A DNA stretch of 64,000 bases, taken from assembly GCF_030272615.1 (NCBI RefSeq), contig NC_081414.1:661116438-661180437 (forward strand), in the 5' to 3' direction. The notes beneath the pieces are model-generated. The model saw only the letters and a program-made list of their open reading frames with translations. It was not told where the DNA came from and did no database searches. A program made the position numbers and the translations under genes. This document shows positions 12,901-22,735 of this stretch, piece by piece; the first letter of the stretch is position 1, and the number at the start of each line of letters is the position of its first letter. This DNA is from Cryptomeria japonica. Taxonomy: Eukaryota; Streptophyta; Pinopsida; Cupressales; Cupressaceae.

Positions 12901-12928
12901 TTTCCCCACCCTATCTTGATCCGCATAC

Positions 12929-12943
12929 TAAAAATGCATTGTT
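12929..12943. repeat. Target-site duplication of the LINE, right copy
   Basis: This is an exact second copy of taaaaatgcattgtt. It marks the 5' junction of the LINE insertion. Confidence 0.92.
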
Positions 12944-13558
12944 ATTAATATACTATTTTATATTATTATTAAATTATTATTAGTATATTATCATTTTTAT
13001 ATTATTAAATTATACTTAGTATATTGTTACTTTAATTTGTATTATTATATTATCATGAAAATATAAATATTAAAGTATTTAATAGTTTTATTAATATATA
13101 AACAATAAACAATTACCTATCATAACTTATTCGCTTTGGAAAGTTTAAGGAAATGGACATCAAACTTTCCCTAAATTTACCTATATTTTTGGCTATATAG
13201 TTAAAACTTGTTTGTGATTGGTTCACATTAACTTTTTGAATAACTAGTTAGCTGGAAAAACAAAAAACTCATTAGAATAGTATTGCCTAACGGCAAGTAT
13301 TAATAAACTTGATTTGAAAAACTACTTAATTGAATACAACAAATTTAATGAAGAAATAAATTTAATCTTTGATTAAAAATAGCTATATCGAAAATCACCT
13401 CACTTCTTTAATACCCATAGATACATTTTCACGATGATTTCGTTCTTCTACCCCAACAACAGTTCTTATCTTCATTTCGTTACCTTCGATTGTGTTTTTA
13501 AAAAGGTTCCAGCTTATAAGAAATTTCGTTACGTCCACTCGCTTTTGATACGGTTAAG
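12944..13558 (+). promoter_or_regulatory. GatA upstream region
   Basis: This is the 615 bp between the LINE target duplication and the GatA ATG. The distal half is AT-rich. The last 150 bp is more pyrimidine-rich (repeats of 'tttcgtt' and 'ttcttatcttcatttcg'), as is common in plant 5' leaders. I see no convincing TATA box at a normal distance. The core promoter and transcription start are inferred to lie here. Confidence 0.45.
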
Positions 13559-14119
13559 ATGAGGGCAGAGGTTCCATTCCCGCGCTCTCCCTCTTACACA
13601 CGCCTAACTCCATCCCATTGCACAGCAAGAAGGTTTGTTCGGATTGCCGTCAAAGCTGATGCATCTCAGACCCTCTCAGAGCTGTCAAGAATCCACGCAA
13701 ACAATAATGGCATTAATTCATCCGAAATTCTGCGCATTAGAAAGTCTCTTATGTCAAGAGAACAAACAGCCGTTGAAATTACACAAGAGTATTTAACCCG
13801 CATTCAACAGACAGAACCTAATGTCAAGAGCTTTCTTCACATATCCGACAAAGTTTTGATGGAGGCGTCACAAATCGACGAGACACTTGCCAGAAATGAG
13901 GAGGTGGGAATGCTGGCGGGCGTTCCGATTGCAGTCAAGGACAATCTGTGTACGAATGACATGCCGTCGACTGCAGGGTCTAGGATTTTAGAGGGTTACC
14001 GTCCTCCATTTGACGCCACTGCCGTCACGAAATTGCGTCAGCATGGCGCACTTCTCATTGGCAAAACAAATCTTGATGAGTTCGGGATGGGAAGCACCAC
14101 CGAGGGTTCTGCATACCAG
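13559..14119 (+). CDS. GATA: Glutamyl-tRNA(Gln) amidotransferase subunit A, exon 1
   Basis: GatA is the amidase subunit of GatCAB. It releases ammonia from glutamine, which GatB uses to convert Glu-tRNA(Gln) to Gln-tRNA(Gln) in plastids and mitochondria. Exon 1 gives 187 codons. Residues 1-33 are rich in Ser, Arg and Pro with few acidic residues, as in an organelle transit peptide. Residues 55-110 match the helical N-terminal region (SREQTAVEITQEYLTRI). AGVPIAVKDNLCT follows, with the catalytic Lys at 127. The exon ends after a complete Gln codon (cag|gtgcgt), so the intron is phase 0. The reading frame is intact, unlike everything around it. Exon 2 is at 54804. The family is also bacterial, but the transit peptide and introns make this a nuclear plant gene. 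Confidence 0.95.
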
Positions 14120-14218
14120 GTGCGTTAGTTTTCATTTTTCTTCTTGGATATCATTTTTCTTTTATAAAAGAATTATTCATCTTTTATTCATTTTTCTTTT
14201 GGGTATCATTTTTTTTAA

Positions 14219-14500
14219 TTAAAACTAGCAGAGAACAGAGAGAAAAATGGAAGATAGAAACAGCATAAGATTTCAATATATTATTTATTAACAAATTACA
14301 AATATATAATTGGTGAAGACTTAACATTTCTTTAAAAGTTGGTTTGATAGCTAATTAAGGATTCTTGACAACAAACTGGACTGTAGACAGCAAACTAGAA
14401 CAGGTCTACCGTTCTTATTTGACTCATCCTCAAACTCCTATGGCAGATAACCAACACGTGCACAACACATAACAATTCAGTTATGAGTTAATTTCTAACA
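14219..14500 (-). repeat. 3' LTR of the TRIM-like element
   Basis: Matches 15114-15404 with scattered substitutions and a small indel. The polypurine tract lies just to its right on the plus strand. Confidence 0.78.
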
Positions 14501-15113
14501 CCCCCCTTAATGAATAACTGAATTTGATAGACCCCTAACAAATCCTTACATAGTACAAACTAATTAACAAACTAACTAACAACATAAAAAAAAATCATAG
14601 AAAATATCTTATGCAGAATCTGACCACTAAGACTTCTTCAGGCTGCTCCCCAACTATATCATCCAAATATCTATCATCCAAGTTCCCAACATCATTGGTT
14701 ACCATTTGCATATGAAGTGTCTTATCACGCTTTAAAGGTATAATGCTGAATTTCTAGATTTCAATCTCCCCTGAACTATTGGACACCAATCCTCACATGT
14801 GTGTCTCATAACCCCAATGAGGTATAGTTTCTCTGATCCATAAGAACCTTAGATTATTGAGCATCTATCTATCTTCTACTGCATCTTTCTTCGTCTTCAA
14901 AGTGTTGGGCCTCTTCAAAATAGTTCAAGTTCTTCATCTTCAATGATGTCATCATCACTTTCAACATCCGGTAGTTCTTCTGCAGAACTCATCTCCTTGA
15001 CAACTTCTCTAAATCAATGCTGCTCTTCTTGCAGGCAAAGTTCCTCTTTTCTCTTCCACCACTCAGACTATGACTACAATAGCTGTAACAGATTGAGCTG
15101 CTTTGATACCGTA

Positions 15114-15404
15114 TTAAAACTAGGAGAGAACAGAGAGCAAAATGGAAGATAGAAACAACAAAAGATTTCAATGTATTATTCATTAACATAGTACAAATAT
15201 ATAATTGTTGAAGATTCAACATTTCTCTTATAATTATGCGAGTTGGTTTGATAGCTAACTGTAGACTCTTGACAACAAAATGGAATGTAGACAGCAAATT
15301 GGAACTAGTCTACAGTTCTTATTTGACTCATATTCGAACTCCTATGACAGATTAGCAACATGTGTACAGCACACAACAATTCAATTATGAGTTAATTTCT
15401 AACA
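15114..15404 (-). repeat. 5' LTR of the TRIM-like element
   Basis: Partner of 14219-14500. The minus-strand primer-binding site follows directly, at 15097-15111. Confidence 0.78.
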
Positions 15405-15590
15405 TTTTTTTAGGTTTTTCAATCATTCGAATAAGAGTACCTAGAGATTTTACTTCTCCAGTTTTATGGTAGGCAATGTCTCAGGTTAGTCCATCTTCCT
15501 TGGAGGGAAGCTTTCATAGCGAGCCCAATGAGGATTGAACCCAAGACTTTAATCCAGTGGGCGCCGCTTAACCATCTGTCTGTGTCTAGC
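15405..15590 (-). mobile_element. tRNA-derived SINE
   Basis: On the minus strand, an A-box-like stretch (cagatggttaagcgg) is followed by the B box ggttcaatcct about 30 bp later. A non-tRNA body comes next, then a short A-rich tail (aaaaacctaaaaaaa). This is a standard Pol III-type SINE layout. It directly abuts the end of the TRIM-like element. I found no clear target duplication. Confidence 0.6.
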
Positions 15591-16362
15591 TTGATAGAAC
15601 TCTGGGAATTGGTTTGTATTCTATTGGTATATTCTAATTAAATTTTCCTCTATGCCGCCGTTCACATTGCTATGTGTACTAGAGATATGACTTAAGTGCA
15701 TCCCTTTTGACTTGTGGGGCAAAGTTCTTGTGAGGTTATGGGCGGCCTTCAATAAAATGTGGTTTTTTTCTTCAAATATTGGTCACATTGGAATGCCCTC
15801 TATAAAATCACACTACAACATGGCAGCTGGAGTAATATTAGTTAAACTTAAGCAGTAGTTTGAATCCCATTTGATTTCTATGATAAATTTTTGTAATGTC
15901 CCCTGATTGGGTATGCCCTAAGTTTGCCCCAATTCTTGATTTCCAAATGAATAAGTGGATTTAGAGAATACCTTTCACCTGATTGAAGCCCTGCAAGCAG
16001 ATTAGAAAACCTCTTACAACAATAATCCCTGTAAGCAGATCAGCGAGTTCATATCAGAACAGTAATCAGATTAGTGAATTCATATCAGAACCAGGAAATC
16101 AGATTAGAACAGTAAATTAGATTAGTGAATTCATATCAGATCAGTAAATCAGATTATTATAATTAGTAGCAGAATTATTGATTCAATTATTAAACATTCT
16201 AAATATCTCGGAGGGCTCAGCCATAGGAGAGCATGGGAGAATGTGATTCAATGGGGTATCTTGGATCCTCTACCCTAGGCCCAAGAGTGGATATACCATC
16301 ACTATTGGTCTCATGTGGCCCATGCTATCCAGATGAGGTGGTCTACCCAGCGAGGTGTCTTT
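15591..16362. other. Intronic DNA with an LTR-start fragment
   Basis: No gene is visible. At 15892 there is TGTAATGTCCCC, the start shared by several Gypsy-type LTRs in this window, but the rest is too short and divergent to bound. From 16000 to 16170 there are irregular repeats of 'cagattagtgaattcatatc'. It probably holds truncated LTR material. Confidence 0.4.
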
Positions 16363-16829
16363 TGTGACCTTTTCACACATCGCCCCATTGCAAATGGGGA
16401 CCCCTTGTTTTTGCTTTTTAGGGTTTTGCCTTTGCGTTGCAACTACTAATCACCAGTCTTTTGCAATGAGGAGTTAGAGTTTTTAGAGTGGTCATCTAGG
16501 TCAAATAGAGAAATCATGCCCCGATCAGTGTTTGGACATCACCAAAGCACTTTGAAGGTCCGAAGGACGAAGATCGCAATTGCTTTGGGTCAATTCTGAC
16601 ACCTTCCTATTTTTTTGGGATTCTGCTTTTTTGCTTTTTGGCATTTTGGAACCAATATGAGAAGCAACTTCTTTTTACCTGCTTTTTGCTTTTTTCTGCT
16701 TTTTTGAAAGTTGACCTAGGATTGGGTCCCTCAAGTCATGGCATCAGTGCCCATGTCTTCAGAATCGAAAAATTATGTCTCTAAATGTAAAAAGTAGGGC
16801 AAAAACTCCAGGCTAGGGTTTGTTCCAGA

Positions 16830-18400
16830 AGATTCAAATAAGCAACATGGCAGATCAAACTTGAAGATGGCAGAGATTTAAGGAATTCAAACATGGCACA
16901 TAGACCTAAGGCTAGACCAATGTCAAGACCGCCCTAGAAAAGCAGCCATCAAGTTTGCACAAGGTTTGGACATGGCGAATGACTCTCCAAGTCCGCCCAT
17001 CATATGGGAGGTTCAATGTCCAACCAAGGTGAAAGTCCACCAAGGAGAAGGATTGACCAAACACCTTCCAAGTCCGCCTTAGCCTAAGCATGCATGAAGT
17101 CCGCCTATTCCACTAGCAAGACAAGAGTAAACTCTGCCCAACAGCAAGCAAGAATGTCCAAACAAGTTCTCAAAGTCCGCCTAGGCAAGGTGGAAGGATG
17201 TCTAAACATGAGCAAAGTCCGCTCAAGGTATAGACAACATGGCAAGAAGATATGTCAAGTCCGCCTAGGCATCAAGAGGAAAGGGCTGATAAAAAAGAGA
17301 GCATGGTCTAAGCACTTATCAAGTCCGCCTAACAGCTAAAAGAGCATGGCACAACAGCAGCAAAGTCCGACCACCTTATGGCATGCAAGGTTCAAATTCC
17401 ACCCAACTTGAAGGTGTATATGGCAAGACATGTGTCAATTTTGCCCTCCTAAGCAAGATTGCCAGTCCGCCCCTCAAAGTCCACTCAGCCATGAGGTCTG
17501 CCAAGGCTAAGTGGCACAACGGACATGAAGTCCGCCATGAGCAAATTGTCTAAGGCAAGGCAAAGTCCACCCAAGGGAAAGTTGGATATGTCCAAGAGAT
17601 GGCAAAGTCCACCATGCCATATGATTGCAAAATGTCTTGTCAAAGATAAAATCCGCCTAGGCATGGGATGAAATGTCCTAGCATCTACAAAGTTCGCCAA
17701 GGGAAGCAAAGAGGGTAGATGGCATACAAGCTGCCAAGTCCACCATGCATATTGGTTTCCAAGTCATGAAGTCTGCGTTTGCATTTGGTAAAATGTCCAA
17801 CCAAAGGTGAAGTCCGCCCATGATGAAAACAAATGGCACATGCAACTCCAAGTCCTGCCCAAGGCTAAAATGGCTTAAGCCAAGCAAAGTCCACCCTGCA
17901 TGAAGACACATGAAGTCCACTAAAGGGTTAGAAATGGCATGGAAACACTTAAGCTCCGCCATGAATAGAGTTGACCAAGTTTGGAAAGTCAAGAAATTTG
18001 CCTAACACATAATATTTTTCACAGATTTATCCAACACTTAGAGAAATTTCTTAAAAATTTCAAAGTCCTACCCAAGGAAGGAAATGAATTTCCACGTCCG
18101 ACCCAAGTGTTGGAATTTGCCAAGGGAAAACAAGGAAAAAAAAATATAAAAAAGTGGTTAAGTGTGGAGTTTTCCACAACAAAGTCAAATTTTGACTAAG
18201 TGTTGGAAAGCAAACAGGAAGAATGAAGAAGAATAAAGAGCAAAAGTAAAGAGGAAATGGATAAAACCCTTGTCCAAAGGATGGAGTCGACCTTACTTAG
18301 CACAAGCCAAATTCAGAATTGAAGGCAAATCCATAGGCAAAGTTCGTCCGAGCATAGAGATGGCCAAAATCTTGGCTAAAGTTGAAAGGTCCGCATAAAG
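16830..18400 (+). repeat. Irregular 'aagtccgcc' minisatellite of copy A
   Basis: The core aagtccgcc(c/t) recurs about every 35-60 bp, with variable spacers rich in 'atggca' and 'caaggc'. It is non-coding. The same core is found in copy B at 21030-21790. Confidence 0.85.
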
Positions 18401-19057
18401 GTGTTACAAAATGAAATTGAATAGCCAAAATTTGGCCTAAGTATGGGAAATACTTCATAGAGAAAATTCCAATTTCCTATATTGTGGCGAAGGCACAGGG
18501 GAATTTTTCTCCAAATTCAAGGCACTTGAAAGAATTTCAAGGCATCAAGAAAGAAAAGTCATTAGACTTGGTGAAAATATAGGAAAGAATTTCGGACTTC
18601 TTGGGGGATTTCATCTACAATCCCAGACCTATTGAAACAATTAGGGCAACCTCTTGAAGGATTTCATCTCCTGAAGGATCAAAGACAAGCTTCCAAACCT
18701 CAAAGATTCAGATGCAAATGAGAAGAAGAGATCACAATCTCAAAAGGAATCCAAGATCAAAGCTAGGAAGAAGCAAGCGCAAAGGACAAATATTATAAGG
18801 CAAGTACGTGGAAGAAGAACAAAGTGGTCAAGGAGGACATCCAACATGCTGAGGTGGCGCCTCATCATCTTCCAACCAATCGGATTGTTCCAAGTCAACA
18901 TGCCCAGGTTCAATGAACCCGACTCATCCAAAAGCTTCTAGAAGGCACACTTCACAATGCAACAACCTTCTATTTTATTATTTGTTTATATTTTGCAAGA
19001 AGGACAAGTGTCCTAAAATGTAATTTTCTCATTGGTCGAGGGGTAGCTAGTTGTAGC

Positions 19058-19145
19058 AAATCCTAATTAGGCTTTTATTTTGTAATCTCGGCCGTTGATT
19101 TGAAATCAATCTTGGCCATTGAATTGTAATTGGTGAGCCTATAAA
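19058..19145 (+). promoter_or_regulatory. Copy A core promoter: telo-box palindrome plus TATA
   Basis: Degenerate telo-box palindrome aaatcctaattaggcttt (19058-19075). It is followed by two 'atcttggccattga'-type motifs, then TATAAAT at 19140. The downstream 'cccctcatttgta' block is shared with the other copies. Promoter function is inferred from this layout. Confidence 0.65.
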
Positions 19146-19936
19146 TTGAGCTCGCCCCTCATTTGTAAAACATGGGAGCATGTTGCAAAACATGTTAAGA
19201 TAAGCAAATTGTTGCTTACGACTGCCAACGTAATAAGTAATGCATTGTTCAAATTAATGGTGATTACTTCTCTTATTTTGGAGTTTGCATGGTTCTTCTC
19301 CCTCAGCATAGTTAAGATTTTATTTCATGTATGTTAGACGAATGCAAGATCTGATAAGTATTGATTTATGGTGAATCTTATGCTCATACTTTTGATGAAC
19401 AAATGATTTTTGTTCATTGTGTAAAGTTAGTCCGAGCTTACTTTGTGAATGCTTAACTTCTGTCTGGGATTTGGATGAATATTGTTCGATTTGATGGTAG
19501 TTATTCATGATGTGAAAATCATAAGCACATCCCTTGAAGATTGCACCCACTTTGTGTAGTTGTCCTTGCGCGGCGAAGCAAAGTGTTGTTATTGGGTTCA
19601 CCTAGTCAATGCCGTCTCTTAAATTCTTAGGAATAGATTAGAACCTCTAAACCCTTATCTCCTTTTCAATTTTCTTAAAGTCCATGATTCAAAACCCAAA
19701 CGATGGATCTTTATTGTGAACTGAACAAGCCAAGCATAAGTCCCCCTTGTATTTCAGCATACATAACCAAGGAAGCTATCCAACATAAAGTCGCTCGTTC
19801 GCACATATAGACCTTGTAGTCACCATGTGGTCTTTCTCGCAATCTTGGCACACGTAGTGATTTTGTTCGGGAGAGGATAGAGTATCCTTGGATATTCTAT
19901 TCTAATGTTCACTATATGATAAAACGTGAACCAATA

Positions 19937-20290
19937 GTATCCCCTTTTCGTTATATAGAGGTGGCATACCTAGAGAAATGCCCCTTCACTGTACCCATCT
20001 TACAGCTCCTCATTTCCTTTACCATGGCTATCCTTAATAATCATTCAAAACATACAAAGAGTCCAGTATTATGCATGTGTTCTATATAAAAAATAAACAT
20101 AAGCATCAACATATCATGAATCAATAATGAGCATATATAATTAACATTCATTGTGCTATGTTAAACATTCTTAATCAACACTGCATTATATCGTTTTTTT
20201 TTGGTAATTTAATAGCTTGTATAGGCCAACACCCTTTGAATTGATATCAAAAAATTTGTTAATAGCTTCTATTTCATCACCAATCTATTC
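19937..20290. other. Spacer between long-LTR copies A and B
   Basis: About 350 bp of AT-rich intronic DNA with no gene and no recognised element. It may be original intron sequence. Confidence 0.5.
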
Positions 20291-21029
20291 TGTTAGGACC
20301 CTCTCTTTTCCTGCTTTCTAGGGTTTTGTTAGTGTCCTATGACCTTCCGCTGCAGTTTCACCAAGCCTTGTCCAGTTTTGAGCATTTCAGGCCCTGACGA
20401 TTGAAAGTTAGTTTTTTGCAAATTATGTGATTCTGAAATACGAACACCACCAGAGTGCTTAGAAAGGCCAAAGGACGAAGATCGCAATTGATTTGGATGA
20501 ATTTGGACAACTTTCTATTTTTAGAAAGTTTCCTTTTTTGGCTTTTCCTATTTTTTAGGAATTTTTGTTTTTGGCATTTTCAGCCCGATCCCCGGTATGG
20601 CTATTTTTAGAAAGTTTTTCCTACTTTTTCGGGATGCGAACCTAGGGTTTACACTTGCACCACTGACTAGCTTCGACCGGAACTCGAAAATTCCAAGTTT
20701 TGACCTAAAAAAGCTAAATCCCTAGATTTTAGGCTTTTTTCTTTTTTGAGATGCGAACCTAGGGTTTACACTTGCACCACTGACCAGCTTCGACCGGAAC
20801 TCAAAAATTCCAAGTTTTGACCTAAAAAAGCTAAAATCCCTAGATTTTAGAGATCATACTGCTTTAGATGATCCACCTAGGCGTGGATTTCAAATTTCAA
20901 GTTAATCCGGTTAAATTTGATTAAGATGTGAAATTTTGAAATTTTTCTAAGAATTCTTCTAAGTTTGGCTAACAAGGGTTTTTGCAGGTTCAAATGATGT
21001 CATGATGCGGGAGGCCATGAAGAGAAGAC

Positions 21030-21790
21030 CCTCCTAAAGTCCGCCATGTGTTGAAGACCCTCTAAAGTCCGCCTTGAGCCTTGTATGAATGATGCCATGA
21101 AGAGGGGCTATGTCAAAACTCCGCCATGTGTATGTGGGGGGCCATGTGAGAGCACCATCAAAACTCCGCCCAAGCATGTCAAGTGGTGGGAGCCTTGCTT
21201 AAAGTCCGCTCAAGTGGTGGGAGCCTTGCTTAAAGTCCGCCCTAGGAGGTGTCTTCAAAGTCCGCCTAGGCCATGTAGGAGCCTTGTCTAAAGTTCGCCC
21301 AAGCTAGAGGACTCACCAAAGTCCGCCCAAGGGGTGGGTTCAAACTCCGCCATGTGTGTGGGGCGCCTAAGGGTAAAGCCTAAAGTCCGCCATGGGAGAT
21401 GCCACCAAACTCTGCCTTGCATGGAGCCAAGTCCAAAGTCCGCCATGTGGGAGCCTTCCCCAAAGTCCGCCATCCTAGACATGCACTCAAACTCCGCCCA
21501 AGATCTTCACATGGGGAGGTGCCACCAAAGTCCGCCATGCCTTAGGACTCTCCAAAGTCCGCCCTAGGGGATGTTGTCTAGAAGTCCGCTCAAGTTGGAA
21601 GATGTCTAGAAGTCCGCCATAGGGGATATGTTCCAAAGTCCGCCATGCCTTAGGACTCTCCAAAGTCCGCCATGAAGGAGGTTATCTAGAAGTCCGCCCA
21701 AGGTGCAAAGTTAATGTTGAAGACCCTCTAAACTCCGCCATGTTAGCCTAGAGACCTCCAAAAGTCCGCCAAAATTTGAAGGTGATAAGA
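21030..21790 (+). repeat. 'aagtccgccatg' minisatellite of copy B
   Basis: About 25 irregular units contain a(a/c)tccgcc(a/c)(t/a)(g/a), each spaced by about 20-45 bp. It occupies the same place in the unit as the array in copy A. Confidence 0.85.
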
Positions 21791-22735
21791 GTTATCATCA
21801 AGAGTCCACCTACACATGAAAAGTCAAGCAAAGTCAACAAGTTTGAGCGATATTGGAAAATCCACAGAGATTTCGAACTTGAAGATCAAGATAGAAAGTT
21901 TTTGAAGAAGATATTGGAAGACTATTGAATATCTTCAAAATGGAAAGTTTTTTTTTGGAAGACTATTGAATATCTTCAAAGTTAAATCCAAAATGGAAAG
22001 TTTTTTTGAAAGAGAATATTGGAGAATTATTGGATATTTTCAAACTTAAATCAAAATGGAAAGTTTTTTTGAGATATTTTTAAAACTTGGAAACATGAAG
22101 TTAAAATTAGAAGTATGAGTTGGATGATTTTAAGGGTTTCTACTTGAAGATTTAACCTTGTCTACAAATACTTCATTATCAACTTCATTATTACACCAAG
22201 AAGTTCGAAGTTACTAAGGAGAGCTTAGTAAAGTATTTCAGTTTGAAGATCATCTGGAGAAAGTTTTTGACATTGTTGGAAGTTGGGTAACTTTTTTAAC
22301 AAAAGTTTCACAGATTTTTGGAGAAAGGCGACTAGTACGAGGAAGAATTATCTAAACTGTTCTGAATTTTCTGAGTATTTTGGAGAAAATTCTAGCCTTA
22401 CTTCTATCCAAGTCAGAGGTGAAATTAAAATTATGAATTTTCTAAATATTTTCTAGAATTTAATAAATGATTTTTTTTTTGAAAATTTTGGAGAAAGAAA
22501 ATCATTTTTTTTGGCTAAGTATGAAATTTTTTGAAAGTTTTGACACTTGGTGGTAACCACAACTAGCCTTAAGATTGAGGGTTTTGAGGTGAAAATTCAA
22601 TTTTTGTGGCTAAGTATGAGAATAAAAATGAAAAGTTTCCAACACTTAGCCATTTCGCAGCCCCGTTATTCTCGAAACTTTGCAAATTATTTTCTGACTT
22701 AAAATTTCATTGTTTGTCTGCAGGCCCTAGACATT

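Larger units (their letters stand above)
5860..12928 (-). mobile_element. L1-type LINE, about 7.07 kb, minus strand, near full length
   Basis: This is a non-LTR retrotransposon that copies itself by target-primed reverse transcription. It is bounded by an exact 15-bp target duplication (5845-5859 and 12929-12943). On the minus strand it ends in 'ttaccgatc' plus poly(A), seen as the T run at 5860-5870. In order it contains ORF1 (11356-12900, DUF4283-like plus CCHC knuckle), ORF2 (7067-11281, endonuclease, reverse transcriptase, RNase H) and an unusual third ORF (6183-6764). The 5' leader before ORF1 is only about 28 nt, so the extreme 5' end may be slightly truncated. Several stops and frameshifts show that it is inactive. 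It ends about 630 bp upstream of the GatA start codon, so it lies in or near that gene's upstream region. Confidence 0.93.
14219..15404 (-). mobile_element. Short two-LTR element (TRIM-like, non-autonomous)
   Basis: Two direct repeats of about 285 bp (14219-14500 and 15114-15404) flank about 610 bp. Read on the minus strand, the LTR starts TGTTAGAAATTAACTC and is preceded by a purine-rich tract, 'aaggggggtg' (14501-14508 region). Directly after the other LTR comes 'ggtatcaaagcagc' (15097-15111), a close match to the initiator-Met tRNA primer site. These three signals together define a complete but tiny LTR retrotransposon. The interior has a short acidic frame (SSAEELPDVESDDD) but no gag or pol. 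It depends on another element's enzymes. Confidence 0.8.
16363..19936 (+). repeat. Long LTR, family copy A (no ORF)
   Basis: A long-LTR unit runs from about 16363 (TGTGACCTTTTCACACATC) through the palindrome ccccattgcaaatgggg (16383-16399). It continues through a 'ggacgaagatcgcaattg' block (16563-16580), a tccgcc minisatellite, a purine-rich stretch, a telo-box and TATA promoter, and about 0.8 kb of U5-like sequence ending in 'accaata'. The same order recurs in copies B to E. No gag or pol flanks it, so it may be a solo LTR or the terminal repeat of a large deleted element. I found no target duplication at these limits, so the boundaries are approximate. Confidence 0.65.

Noticed and set aside
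13559-14119. Bacterial contamination or organelle transfer as the source of GatA
   Set aside because: A transit peptide, phase-0 introns with GT/AG borders and plant-type flanking elements all indicate a nuclear gene.
20640-20860. Short direct duplication in copy B as a possible separate LTR pair
   Set aside because: Only about 110 bp, directly adjacent, with no primer site, polypurine tract or target duplication. A local tandem duplication explains it.
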